Positions 37,030 to 45,995 of a stretch of 64,000 nt of DNA are shown piece after piece. The stretch's first letter is position 1; each line of letters starts with the position of its first letter. Source of the DNA: Salinibacter ruber DSM 13855 (GTDB lineage: Bacteria > Bacteroidota > Rhodothermia > Rhodothermales > Salinibacteraceae); assembly GCF_000013045.1 (NCBI RefSeq), contig NC_007677.1, positions 186,001 to 250,000 on the forward strand, in the 5' to 3' direction. A program made the position numbers and the translations under genes. The notes beneath the pieces were generated by a model, which ran no database searches, was not told where the DNA came from, and saw nothing but the letters and a program-made list of their open reading frames with translations.

Positions 37030-37310
37030 ACTAAGGGGTCCTCGCCTAAAGCGTAAAGGAAGCGCCAATGAAAAGCGCCCGCCCCAGCGGAGCCGACGGG
37101 CTCGCTACTGAGGCGGACGCTTGCCTTGATCCCCTGGTGGGGGGCCGGGAAGGTATGCGTACTAGGTAGCTTTTGCGCCTCGGTCCATCAAGCGCGGCGA
37201 CGTAACCAAGCCTCAACGCAGCCGCCGAGAGGTTATGGGTAGGTAACGCCCCCACGATGAACATCCCGGCACGGCTGTGAAAGGGAGTCGAGTACGCCAT
37301 CGGGCACTTC
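37030..37310 (+). ncRNA. Possible structured RNA, group II intron-like fragment
   Basis: Unlike its surroundings, this stretch reads like structured RNA. On the plus strand the piece ending in GGCTGTGAAAGGGAGTCGA (about 37270-37290), preceded by AAGCGTAAAGG and GGTATGCG-like segments, resembles domain I of bacterial group II introns. No reverse transcriptase or domain V hairpin was seen, so at most a 5' fragment remains. Alternatively the minus strand encodes an RNA that ends at the terminator at 36958-36991. Low confidence in either identity. Confidence 0.25.
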
Positions 37311-37776
37311 AGGCGGCCCCAGACCCGGAGCGGTCGGGACGCAGGATCTTTTCCGTCGGGCCCTGCCGGTCGCCCGGCTCGTCTCGTTGGGGCATGTCCC
37401 TCCGCACGCGAACTGCCCCCCTGCGGCGCCGCAGGGGCCGCTCCCGCCAGCCGCTGTTCGCGCCGGTTGCTCTACTCGACAGGGGGCTTTGTCGACGGGG
37501 CGCTCCCTCGCCCGGCCCTGCTCGCATCAGTGAAAGGAACGCCGGCCAAAAAGAAAGCACCGGAGGTTGCTGCCGGCGCACGTTCCTGCGCAGAGGGGCC
37601 GGCAGTCAAATACGGGCGCGGTGCCGGGGCTCCAGCGAGGCGCCGGGCCCAAAGTGGCAGCACGCGTCGGGTCCGATCCATCCCGCCCGAGATGAGCACG
37701 GGCAAGGCACTCGGGCTGGCTCATGGCTCGACCCTGCGTCGTGCCGCAAGATGGGCACGGCGCGGGCTGTTTTGTC
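37311..37776 (+). other. 466-bp gap without a gene
   Basis: No supported frame on either strand. The next gene (37777, minus) ends here, so this is its downstream region. Confidence 0.45.
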
Positions 37777-38358
37777 TCACAGCCCCACCTCCACGGTAAG
37801 CCCGACCTGATTCCTCATGGGCCCACCGGCGGTGGGGACCACCCGGATGTCGGAGACGCGCAGGCCGTGGGTGCGGTTGTATTGGCGGGCCGCATTGTCG
37901 GCAACAACGATGTCGTAAATGGCGCTGACGAGGATCACGGCCCCTCCGATGGGGGCCGTCACGAGAAAGGCCCCCAGCCCCGCGTATCCCGAGCGGCCCG
38001 CCGTGGCGAGTATCGGCAGGAGCGCGCCGCCAGTCCGAATGCCGATGCCAACCCACGCCCTCCTGTTGTTGTCGGCGTAGAAGTGGCCGGCGGCCGGGCC
38101 CAGCAGGAGCCCGGCGCCGAAGAGGGGCGCGCCCAGCACCGTCCCGCCGACCGAGTACCAGACGGCCCGCTGCGGGTCTTTCCGCTGGGGCTCGGCCCCA
38201 GGTGCTTCTGGGGCATGAGGGGCTGAGGCGCGAGACGTATCCGGGGCGGGACGGCTTTGCGAGTGTGCCGGCGCCGCCAGAAAAACGGCAAAAGCGAAGG
38301 CGGCGAGGTATGCTTTTCGGTGGCGTCCGGCTTCCGTGGAGGCTTTGGGGAGGTACAT
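37777..38358 (-). CDS. Exported protein, paralogue of the one at 29501
   Basis: About 193 residues from the ATG at 38358 (MYLPKASTEAGRHRK), placed just before a signal peptide (AYLAAFAFAVFLAAPAHS-Q). Two blocks match the paralogue: GPAAGHFYADNNRRAWVGIG and YNRTHGLRVSDIRVVPTAGG, with the closing QVGLTVEVGL. Between them lie two hydrophobic Gly/Ala-rich segments. The conserved blocks without enzyme motifs suggest a structural or membrane-associated role in the envelope. An upstream ATG near 38387 is also possible. Confidence 0.7.
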   Translation of the reverse strand: MYLPKASTEAGRHRKAYLAAFAFAVFLAAPAHSQSRPAPDTSRASAPHAPEAPGAEPQRKDPQRAVWYSVGGTVLGAPLFGAGLLLGPAAGHFYADNNRRAWVGIGIRTGGALLPILATAGRSGYAGLGAFLVTAPIGGAVILVSAIYDIVVADNAARQYNRTHGLRVSDIRVVPTAGGPMRNQVGLTVEVGL

Positions 38359-38767
38359 GGAGACAGGACAGCAGCACATGGACATGGGAGAGTCTGCTGG
38401 TTTTGGGAGAGCGATGTCGAGCATGTGTCCCCTTAGATACGCAGCTCGGGGCCGGAAGACCGGACATCGGTCCGTGCCACGCGGACATGTCCGCTCTTGA
38501 GGCACGGAAGCCGGCCTCCTACGCGCACCCTCTGTGGTGATGGGGTGCACCAGGGGCCTGCCCCGTTTCCCGGGCCGGACTGGAGAGGGCACTGCCCTCC
38601 TGCGCCTTCCCGGTACTGCAACCCCAGGCGGGCTTGGCCCCCGGTCCGGGCGGCCGACACGGTCTCACGAGGCACGCCTCATCCCAGAAAGCAAGGTCGG
38701 GCCGCTTGGGGATGGCCTTCCGGTGCCGTCCCGGACGGCGCGCACGCTGGGCCGGTTCTGTCCCCGC
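38359..38767 (-). other. 409-bp upstream region of the exported paralogue
   Basis: Contains the palindrome pair at 38461-38492 (listed separately). No gene is supported; frames in this gap are arginine-rich noise. Confidence 0.5.
38461..38492 (-). promoter_or_regulatory. Palindromic operator-like pair upstream of the exported paralogue
   Basis: CGGACATCGGTCCG (38461-38474, GGAC/GTCC arms, four-base spacer) and GGACATGTCC (38483-38492, two-base spacer, followed by GCTC) lie 103-135 bp before the gene start. They match the cluster before the paralogue at 29501 in sequence, order and distance. Confidence 0.5.
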
Positions 38768-39334
38768 TCAGGCCGACACGGTGGCCGCTACAGTGAACCC
38801 TGCCTGCGTGCGCGCGGCGGCCCCGTTTCTCCCCTCCACTTCGAGAGTAGCGCTGTAGTCTCCCGGAACCGAGAAGGACACTGAAAGCGTCTCCCCGGTG
38901 CCGCGTGCAGGTTCGGGCCCGTCGATTGTCCATTCGTATCCGGTGGCATCCCCCGCCGAGGCCCCTGCGTCGAAGGTCACGGGCGCCCCCGTGGGCACCG
39001 TGCCGCTGGGACTGATGCTTAGGTGAGGGCGCGGCGCGATGCAAACGGGCTTGCTCAAGATGGCATCCACCGACTCCCCCGTCCCGCTCCCGTCATCGAC
39101 GTAGGCCGTTACGTTGTAGGTGCCGTAGCTCGGGAAACGGGCCTCGATGCGGGATCCATCCGTAAGGGCCGGGTCCTGCGCCTCGTCGGAGAGCTCGTAC
39201 TCGAGAATGGTGCCGCCGGAGACGGAGATGACGACCGTCTCTTCGGGCACCGTGGCGCCCCCAACGTGAAGGGTGGGGCGCCCGCGGCCAGGGGCTGTGG
39301 GGGCTCCAGAATCAGAAGGTGGGTCAGACATCAT
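38768..39334 (-). CDS. Protein with two PKD-like domains
   Basis: Protein of 188 residues. After a Pro-rich start (1-20) come two immunoglobulin-like beta domains: about 22-95 (with RFPSYGTYNVTAYVDDG) and about 103-188 (with GAPVTFDAGASAGDATGYEWTID and SVPGDYSATLEVEGRN). The Y-x-W/ G-x-Y-x-V-T patterns are those of PKD domains, usually in surface or secreted proteins where they mediate binding. No signal peptide is visible, which is odd for this family; it may be exported by a non-classical route or act in the cytoplasm. Two lone cysteines, none paired. Confidence 0.7.
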   Translation of the reverse strand: MMSDPPSDSGAPTAPGRGRPTLHVGGATVPEETVVISVSGGTILEYELSDEAQDPALTDGSRIEARFPSYGTYNVTAYVDDGSGTGESVDAILSKPVCIAPRPHLSISPSGTVPTGAPVTFDAGASAGDATGYEWTIDGPEPARGTGETLSVSFSVPGDYSATLEVEGRNGAAARTQAGFTVAATVSA

Positions 39335-39415
39335 CGGAGGGGGGCTGGGTGAGCGTGCGTGCTACGGCCTGTGCCGGTGGGGCGTCACGGGAGGAGCCCT
39401 TTTTGCGTCGACCCG

Positions 39416-40327
39416 TCACAGATCCAGAACGCGCAGGGCCTCATTGAGCGTGCTGAGGGTGTAGTCCGGCTGCTCCGACGCCGCCTCCGGCGTTTCGCGG
39501 CCCCACAGGTCCCCTGGGCAGTACAGGGTCGTGCAGCCGGTGGCGTTTGCCGGCCGGATGTCCCGCTGCAGCGAATCGCCGATCACGACGACCTCAGCCG
39601 CCTGCGGCTCCGGGAGATCGACCGCGTTGCCGATGGCATGGCACACGTCTCGAAACGTGTCGGGCGTCTTCTCCCGAAGCACGATGTCGTCGAAATATTG
39701 GCCCCCTCCGATTCCGTGGGCGTCAAACGCCACCTCAAGGCGATCGGGCGCGCCCTCCGAAAAGAGGACGGACGTGCGGCGGTCGGGCCGGGCGGTCCGC
39801 CACGCCCGGACGCCCCGGAGGAGGGAAGCGGCCCCGTCCAGGAGGGGCGGTGGTGCGCTTAGCGCAGACCGGAACGCCTCGGCCGCCTTCCGCGCCCGGC
39901 TCCTGTCGCACCCTGGAGGCTGGCGGCCGGCCCGGACCTGCTCGGACGCCCAGCGAAGGCGAGACGTCTGGATGCCGGCCTCAGGCCCGCCCCGAAGCCC
40001 CGACATGTAGAACGCCGCCGCCCGGGCCAACTGCTCCAGGTCCGGCCCTTCGCCCCCGGAGGACGGGAGGTGCTGGCTCAGGCGATACAGGACATCGGTC
40101 GTTTCGAGGCGCTTCTCCCCGTCGGGACGCGCCGCCTCGCCGGGCGGGTCCGCGGGCGAAGGGGCGGCGTCGTAGGGCCCGTCACCAGACGACGGGCCCG
40201 GGCCGGGTTGGGGGTCCGCCCCCTGCAGGACCTGAATCATGGCGCTTCGTGCCCGCCTGAAGGTCGCATTGGTATCCCAGAGGGTGTTGTCGGCGTCCAG
40301 GACCAGCGCGTGTGGGGAAACCGGCAT
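39416..40327 (-). CDS. HAD-superfamily hydrolase
   Basis: About 303 residues from the ATG at 40327 (MPVSPHALVLDADNTLWDTN). All four HAD motifs are visible: DADNT (motif I, nucleophile Asp near residue 11), SEGAP (motif II), the Lys of LREKTPDTF (motif III) and VVVIGDSLQRDI (motif IV). A variable cap with a disordered, Pro/Asp-rich insertion (about residues 35-70) follows motif I. Probably a magnesium-dependent phosphatase acting on a small phosphorylated metabolite; the substrate cannot be inferred. A longer frame upstream to 40501 has no domain support. Confidence 0.88.
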   Translation of the reverse strand: MPVSPHALVLDADNTLWDTNATFRRARSAMIQVLQGADPQPGPGPSSGDGPYDAAPSPADPPGEAARPDGEKRLETTDVLYRLSQHLPSSGGEGPDLEQLARAAAFYMSGLRGGPEAGIQTSRLRWASEQVRAGRQPPGCDRSRARKAAEAFRSALSAPPPLLDGAASLLRGVRAWRTARPDRRTSVLFSEGAPDRLEVAFDAHGIGGGQYFDDIVLREKTPDTFRDVCHAIGNAVDLPEPQAAEVVVIGDSLQRDIRPANATGCTTLYCPGDLWGRETPEAASEQPDYTLSTLNEALRVLDL

Positions 40328-40500
40328 TAGAGACCGCAGTCCTGAGAAACAGTGGGGCCACGAGACGCAGCCCGTCCGTGCTCTTGCTGGCAGGGCGGCG
40401 GGCCCTCTGGGGGGAGTGCTCCTTGCCTGCCCGAGTCTTCCCGAGGGAGGCCAGGTCGGGGCGTTCTGGAGCGCGTACCGCCGCGCCGAAAAAGAAGTCA

Positions 40501-41472
40501 TCAGGGCCGCAGCGGGATGTCGTCGCCCGTTAGGTTTGGTGGGCGAATGAGGACCTTTCCGCTGGCCTCAGCAAAGCTTCCGAATATGCCGGTTCCGTTC
40601 TCGATGTCCTCGTCAACGTTCGGAATCTCGCCGGGGGCCAGGCTCATCTGCTGGGCCGACTGCGTGCGCAGAAAGTCGTAGAGGTTGTCGTCCACCACGC
40701 TTGCGCGGATCTGGTTCGGCCCGTAGAAGGCCACGGCAAGCCAGGGGAGCGTGATGCTGACGGTGCCGTCGTCGTTGGAGGTGAAGTTCGCCTCGTTCAG
40801 GAGGCCCGACGAGTTGACACGGAACGACGCCAGGGTGTCGCTGTCGGCATCGTATTGTTCGAGATAGAATGGGGTCAGCAGGCGTCCGGCGACGCTGTCG
40901 GGCGGGCTGGCGGGAATGGACTGCAGGTCAAGCAGGGACCGCGACGTGAGAACGTAGACGTTTTGCCGCTCCAGGGCAGACGGCCCGGGCCGGACCGTCA
41001 GTTCGAACTGGGGCGGGTCGGAGTTCTCGTCGTCCGGGTCCGGGTATGTCGTCGTGTCGTTCTGGGTCCGCACGGCCTCGACAGGGGCCGGCACGGTGGT
41101 CTCCGCAGCGACGACAGGGCCTTCCGGCGGGGTGGCCTGCAGCCGGTACGTGGCCTGGGACTTGACGGTGGCTGGTGTCTCGGGGATGTAGAGCCCGTCC
41201 GTGCTGTCCGTCTCCGTGTACGGCACGGTCGCCGCGACGCCGCCGCTGTCGTTCAGGCGCTGCACCTGCACGTCCGCGCCCTGAACGGCCGTCCGCTCGG
41301 GGGTGTACTCTGCACTTGCCCGTGCGGTGCGCGTGAGCCGGACGGAGTCCATCGGTGCACCGGCCTCCAGGTAGGCTTCGACGACGACCTGGGATTCGGT
41401 CTCCAGGGCAGCCGTATCGCAGCCGATGAGGGCAGCAAGGCCGAAAATGGCGAAAAGCAGAAGGCGTCGCAT
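40501..41472 (-). CDS. DUF4249-type lipoprotein, partner of the TonB receptor
   Basis: About 323 residues from the ATG at 41472 (MRRLLLFAIFG) with lipobox LIGC and lipidated Cys at residue 18. The mature part begins ETESQVVVEAYLEAGAPMD, typical of DUF4249 proteins, with beta-rich Ig-like strands throughout and no catalytic motif. DUF4249 proteins are lipoproteins found beside TonB-dependent receptors in Bacteroidota and are thought to help capture the receptor's ligand at the cell surface. It lies 70 bp downstream of the receptor gene on the same strand, so an operon is likely. Confidence 0.85.
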   Translation of the reverse strand: MRRLLLFAIFGLAALIGCDTAALETESQVVVEAYLEAGAPMDSVRLTRTARASAEYTPERTAVQGADVQVQRLNDSGGVAATVPYTETDSTDGLYIPETPATVKSQATYRLQATPPEGPVVAAETTVPAPVEAVRTQNDTTTYPDPDDENSDPPQFELTVRPGPSALERQNVYVLTSRSLLDLQSIPASPPDSVAGRLLTPFYLEQYDADSDTLASFRVNSSGLLNEANFTSNDDGTVSITLPWLAVAFYGPNQIRASVVDDNLYDFLRTQSAQQMSLAPGEIPNVDEDIENGTGIFGSFAEASGKVLIRPPNLTGDDIPLRP

Positions 41473-41542
41473 ACAGGAGGTTGCGGTGTGCCGGGTGCGA
41501 GAGCGCACAGGTCAACGGCAATGCTCAGCGGCAATTCTCCGT

Positions 41543-43852
41543 CTAAAACGTGAGCGTGAACGACAGGTTGGGGATCGGGACCGGGATTTGGGGGATCTCG
41601 GTGCGCTCGAGGCTCCCGTCGTCCTGGCGCTCGTACTGGTAAAACCAGACGTTCCGCCGGGCATACGCGTTGATGAGCTGTATCTTGAACTCGTAGTCCG
41701 CAATCCCGAAGAACCTTCCGCTTCGGGTCGCCCCGACGTCGAGGCGATGGTAGGGGGGGAGCCGGGCGTTGTTGAAGGGGCTGATCAGCACCGTTCGCTC
41801 GTCGGTGGCGGACTGAAAGGGACTGTCCACGGTGCTAAACTGCCGTTCGGGGCGGGTGTAGGGCTGGCCCGTGCTGTAGCTGAACGTGCTGGTGAGGCGC
41901 CAGCCCCTGGTGAGCCGATAGTTCGCAACCAGCGTCAGGTCGTGGGTCCGGTCGTACTTCGGCGTGTAGTACTGAGCCCCCCCTGCCTGGGTCTCATTGA
42001 TGTTCGGGAACCGGCGTTCGGTGCGCCCCAGCGTGTAGCTGAGGAAGCCGGTGAAGTCCCCGGTCTCTCGGCGCAGCAGCGCCTCCAGCCCGTAGGCCCG
42101 CCCGTCGCCGATCTGGAACCGCTCGGCGTAGGGCACCCCTGCCGTGCCGGACGAAAACGGGTCCTCCCGGAACAGGCCGGGCATGGTGCGGCCGTAGCCC
42201 TCAACCTCCGCCTGCCAGCCGTCCCCGAATTGCGTGGTCAGCCCCAGCGCCAGCTGGTCGCCCGAAGACGGGGGCACGCCTTCATCGGACATCAGCCACG
42301 TGTCGAAGCCCGTAAAGAGCTGGCTGGTCTCCAGCGTGATGTACTGGTGGTAGCGCCCGTACGCCGCCTGCAGCTGCACGGAGGGGGACAGGGAGTATTC
42401 AGCCGAAAGGCGAGGGGAGAGGCGCCAAAAACTGCCCTTCTGGAAGTACGAGCCCCGAAGGCCCGCCTTCAGGGTCCAGTCGCCGGTTGGTTTGTACGTG
42501 TCCTGAACGTAGAGGGCCGCCTGCTGGCTGCGAAGGTCCTGGTCGAAGGTCACGGAGCCGTCGAAGGACTCCTGCAGCTGGAACGAGAGCAGGCTCCACT
42601 GGGCGCCGCCCTTCAGGGTGTGGTTCGAGCCGGGGGTGTACTCGATATCCGCATTCACCGACAGGTCGTCGACCCCGTTCGTCTGTTCGAACTCGGTGTT
42701 CGCGATGTTGGCCACCGGGGTGCTGCGGTACCGCGACCCGGTGACCTGCAGGGTCGAGAAGGCCTGGCTTCCGAAGAGGTGCGTCCAGTCCGCACTGATC
42801 GTCTGGTTTCCGTAGTCAATGTCGAAGCGCCCGGCGGTTTGAAACTGCAGGTCCAGGCGGTCCTGCCCCCCGTACAGGGACAGAGAGAGCTTGTCGTCGG
42901 GGCCCGCGTCGTAGTTGACCTTCGCGTTCACGTCGTAAAACGCGAAGGCGTCCGGGATGCCATCCGTATCGGTGCGCCGCAGCCCCGCCAGCACGGGCTC
43001 AAGGGTCGAGCGGCGCACCGCGACCATGTACGAGCCGTCCGCCGAGTCGCCGTTTCCCCCGTAGGGCCCCTCGATGTACGCCCGAGACGCGAGCAGCCCC
43101 ACGCTCAGCCCCCCGCTGGTCTCGCGGCGGTTTCCGTCCTTGTTGCGGATGTCGACCACCCCTCCGAGGCGCCCGCCGTACTCCACCGGATACGCTCCCT
43201 TGTACAGCTCCACGTCCTTGATCGCATCGGGGTTGAACGTGGAGAAGAAGCCGAAGAAATGGGTCGGGTTGTACACCGTGGTGCCGTCGAGCAGGATTAG
43301 GTTCTGGCCCGGGCCCCCGCCGCGGATGTAGAGGTTGCTGGAGTAGTCCGAGGCGGTTTTGATGCCGGGAAGCAGCTTCAGCGTGCGGAAGACGTCCGGC
43401 TGGAACGCAGTGGGGAGCTCCTTAATCAGGGCCGTCTCCACCTGGTCCATGCTCACGGAGCCCTCCTCGTCGGCCGCTTCGCCGGTCACGACGACCTCCT
43501 CGCCCGCCACGCCTGCCGGCTGAAGCTCGACATCGAGACGGCGCGCCTCGCCGGCCGACAGGGTGATTTTCTCCACGCGGTTCTGGTAGCCGATGTAGGA
43601 GAACACAATCGTGTACGTGCCGGCGGAGAGGTCCTGAATCGTGTAGTAGCCCTCGCTGTTGGTGGCCGCCCCGCGGCTGGTCCCCTTGACGAGGGCGCTC
43701 GCCTGAATCAGCGTCTCGCCGGTCTCGGCGTCCCGCACGTAGCCGCTCAGGGACGCGCTCTCCTGGGCCCCGGCGGGGGTGGCCCCCAGGGTCAGGAGAA
43801 GGGCTGCGCACAAGCCGGCGAGGGTGAAGACGGAACGGGAGTGCTCAGTCAT
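41543..43852 (-). CDS. TonB-dependent receptor (SusC-like)
   Basis: About 769 residues from the ATG at 43852 (MTEHSRSVFTLAG). Signal peptide (about 1-28, cleavage after AGA-Q), carboxypeptidase-like regulatory domain (about 32-110, GYVRDAETGETLIQA), plug domain (about 125-230, with VETALIKELPTAF, DVFRTLKLLPGI and the conserved GGPGQNLILLDG) and a beta barrel to the end, closing in LSFTLTF with terminal Phe. It imports a large or complex ligand across the outer membrane using TonB energy. The partner is a DUF4249 lipoprotein rather than SusD; ligand unknown. No TonB/ExbBD genes are near. Confidence 0.93.
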   Translation of the reverse strand: MTEHSRSVFTLAGLCAALLLTLGATPAGAQESASLSGYVRDAETGETLIQASALVKGTSRGAATNSEGYYTIQDLSAGTYTIVFSYIGYQNRVEKITLSAGEARRLDVELQPAGVAGEEVVVTGEAADEEGSVSMDQVETALIKELPTAFQPDVFRTLKLLPGIKTASDYSSNLYIRGGGPGQNLILLDGTTVYNPTHFFGFFSTFNPDAIKDVELYKGAYPVEYGGRLGGVVDIRNKDGNRRETSGGLSVGLLASRAYIEGPYGGNGDSADGSYMVAVRRSTLEPVLAGLRRTDTDGIPDAFAFYDVNAKVNYDAGPDDKLSLSLYGGQDRLDLQFQTAGRFDIDYGNQTISADWTHLFGSQAFSTLQVTGSRYRSTPVANIANTEFEQTNGVDDLSVNADIEYTPGSNHTLKGGAQWSLLSFQLQESFDGSVTFDQDLRSQQAALYVQDTYKPTGDWTLKAGLRGSYFQKGSFWRLSPRLSAEYSLSPSVQLQAAYGRYHQYITLETSQLFTGFDTWLMSDEGVPPSSGDQLALGLTTQFGDGWQAEVEGYGRTMPGLFREDPFSSGTAGVPYAERFQIGDGRAYGLEALLRRETGDFTGFLSYTLGRTERRFPNINETQAGGAQYYTPKYDRTHDLTLVANYRLTRGWRLTSTFSYSTGQPYTRPERQFSTVDSPFQSATDERTVLISPFNNARLPPYHRLDVGATRSGRFFGIADYEFKIQLINAYARRNVWFYQYERQDDGSLERTEIPQIPVPIPNLSFTLTF

Positions 43853-44311
43853 ACAACTGGGAGGCACACTTGGAATGTATTCAGGCCACGCGGGCAGAGC
43901 AGGCGGCTGGACCGGCGGCGGTGCTCATCGGCGTGATTTCCTGTAGAACGGGCCCCTCATGCTCGATGCCCCCATGCTCGAGTCCGGCGGGGCCCTGTCG
44001 GTACGGGACTCTCTACCGGCACGGCGGGGGCTGCTGGTGAGAAGGCCCCTCCCGGCAACGATCCGCACACTGGCAACGGGGCCTTTGGCGTGGGGGCCCC
44101 CTCGGCGAACGTGGGGGCTTGGCAACCCAGGGCAGCGCTCCGGAAATCGGAGAGCACGCCCCCTCGCGCGCATTTCAGCGACTGGGCTCGGGGGCCCGGA
44201 GGCGCCTGCGGGTTCAAGGTCTCGAGCCGACGGTTGGGAACGTCCCCTGCTCACGTCTGCAACGCGTCGCCCCTGAAGGAATGATCTCGTCTCAGAAAAA
44301 GCGGCCCCGTT
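43853..44311 (-). other. 459-bp gap without a gene
   Basis: Upstream of the TonB receptor. No recognisable frame or motif; the receptor promoter presumably lies in the part near 43855-43930, but no consensus match was found. Confidence 0.45.
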
Positions 44312-45343
44312 TCAGGAGGCGCCCCCCGACACTCCGATCTCCCGAAGAAGGTCTGAGAGCGGCTCGGTCGTGCCGTCGGTATACTCCACGATGACCTGCT
44401 CGGCAGACCCGTCGTACCGGAGCGTCGCCACCTGGTTGCCCTGCAGCAGCACATCGACACTCACGCGGTCACTGATCTCGTCCGCCGACGCGTCTTCGAG
44501 GGCAGAGAGCGCCCCAACGTCCGCTGCGTACTCGATCGCAAGGTCCTGCCCGACCTGCGTCGTGCCCTCGACGCGGACAGGCGTGCTTTCATCGCCTTCG
44601 GCATCGTCCGGGGAGAGGTCCACGGTTGCTGTGGTGGCGGTCACTGGTTGACCATCGTTTCGAAACCGGTCTTCGTACTGGAATGTCCCGTTCTGACCGG
44701 GCTCGAGACTGGTGGTGAAGGCAAGCGGATTCGCCGTCACGTCCAGCGAAAACGATTGCGGAATCCCAAGAAACGTGAACCCAACGTCCCTCAGGTCTAC
44801 AGAGAAGATCTCTCCCTCATTTTCCAGTGCAAGCGAGGCTCCAATCTCGGTTGGTACCTGCTCTGTTGAACCTCCGACCGTGACCGACCGGGTCTCGTAG
44901 CGGCTCAGCGTAAAGGTTGCGTTGTTGCTCGGCGCGTCTGGGGACTCTGGAAACCGAAGAATGAGGCTGTCGGCCGGGCGCTCCTGGCGCCAGGCCTGCG
45001 TGTCCGAGGTCCAGACATAGACGCCCGTGCTGGCGTCGTAGTTGAAGTCCCCACCTGTCGTGTCGAGCACGGCCCCGAGGCCAGAGGTCAGCGCTTTGCC
45101 CCAGGGGGAAACGGTCTTCCCCTCGGACCCTGAGGTCATCATCGCCTCGGACAGGCGGGCAAGAGGGGTCTGATCGAACGTCGTGGCTGCTCCCTGCAGG
45201 CCACTCGCCGACTCGATGATCTGGGGTCGGGCCTCCTCCGCGGTCATGGGAGGAGAGGTTCCCCCTTGGTCGCAACCGAGAAGCCCGGCGCCGACCAGCG
45301 CGAACGCGAGCAAAAGTGCAGCACTGCGCAAACGGTTTCGCAT
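44312..45343 (-). CDS. Lipoprotein of unknown function
   Basis: Protein of 343 residues with lipobox LLGC (Cys at residue 24) after a typical signal sequence. The mature region is beta-rich with repeated strands of the type VTVGGST, FTFLGIPQSFSLDV and TTATVDLSPDDAEG, and about 40 residues of helix near 30-75. No known domain recognised. A good Bacteroidota-type promoter and an AGGAG ribosome-binding sequence precede the start, which supports the ATG at 45343. Confidence 0.75.
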   Translation of the reverse strand: MRNRLRSAALLLAFALVGAGLLGCDQGGTSPPMTAEEARPQIIESASGLQGAATTFDQTPLARLSEAMMTSGSEGKTVSPWGKALTSGLGAVLDTTGGDFNYDASTGVYVWTSDTQAWRQERPADSLILRFPESPDAPSNNATFTLSRYETRSVTVGGSTEQVPTEIGASLALENEGEIFSVDLRDVGFTFLGIPQSFSLDVTANPLAFTTSLEPGQNGTFQYEDRFRNDGQPVTATTATVDLSPDDAEGDESTPVRVEGTTQVGQDLAIEYAADVGALSALEDASADEISDRVSVDVLLQGNQVATLRYDGSAEQVIVEYTDGTTEPLSDLLREIGVSGGAS

Positions 45344-45370
45344 GGCGCGATTCTCCTACTAGCAAAAGTA
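45344..45370 (-). promoter_or_regulatory. Bacteroidota-type promoter of the lipoprotein gene
   Basis: On the minus strand the -7 element TACTTTTG (45370-45363) matches TAnnTTTG, with TTGTT upstream at a -33-like distance (about 45392-45387). The ribosome-binding sequence TAGGAGA follows about 12 bases later, and the ATG is 19 bases from the -7 element. Confidence 0.5.
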
Positions 45371-45995
45371 TTTGGACCTGTGTTAACAACGGGCCGCCGG
45401 AAGAGTGCCACTCGGCCGCCAGACATCACCCATTCGGAAAAGTGTGAGGCCCGCTGGGCCGGACGAAACCCGGGCTGTACAAGCTTGAATGGGCCTGGCG
45501 CCGCATGTGGGGCCGTGAGCCAAGCCACAGCCTCGTTGGCCACCAGTTGCTCATGCCACGAGTCGGGTGTGATACATGGCTAGCGTTCTTTCTGTCCCTC
45601 ACAAGGCCCTGAGAGGCTATGCGGACCCCAAGGGTCTCAAGGCTGGCGCGAATCCGATACCTGCAAATATGAATTAGGTGAAACCGAGGTGGAGAGAACG
45701 AAACTGGCCTCGGAAAAATGTTTTGTTTCAGCGGCGTTCATCGCGGCCGTATATAGAAACAAAATTGCGGTGGATCCCCCTTCGAGAAATGTGAGCACAC
45801 CGGGCGGGTCCCACCCCGAACTATCCCCCAGTAGGGATCGTCCCTGAACAGAGGGATCGTTCTCAGACAGGGGAGCAGGCTTGCGGACGTGCCGTGGGCA
45901 CGGGCGTAACGCTGCCCTTCCGTTCCCAAAGAGCCATTTTCTGCTGGGAGCCGTTCCGGTGCCAAAAGCTCTTCGGGCCGCACTCGCAAGTTCCC
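45371..45995 (+). other. 625-bp divergent gap without a gene
   Basis: Between the lipoprotein gene (minus) and the third kinase (plus). Some stretches near 45660-45780 are AT-rich and suit a promoter for the kinase; no gene is supported. Confidence 0.45.

Noticed and set aside
41426-43300. Long plus-strand frame opposite the SusC-like receptor
   Set aside because: Antisense to a well-supported TonB receptor; no signal peptide or domain, composition typical of reverse-strand artefacts.
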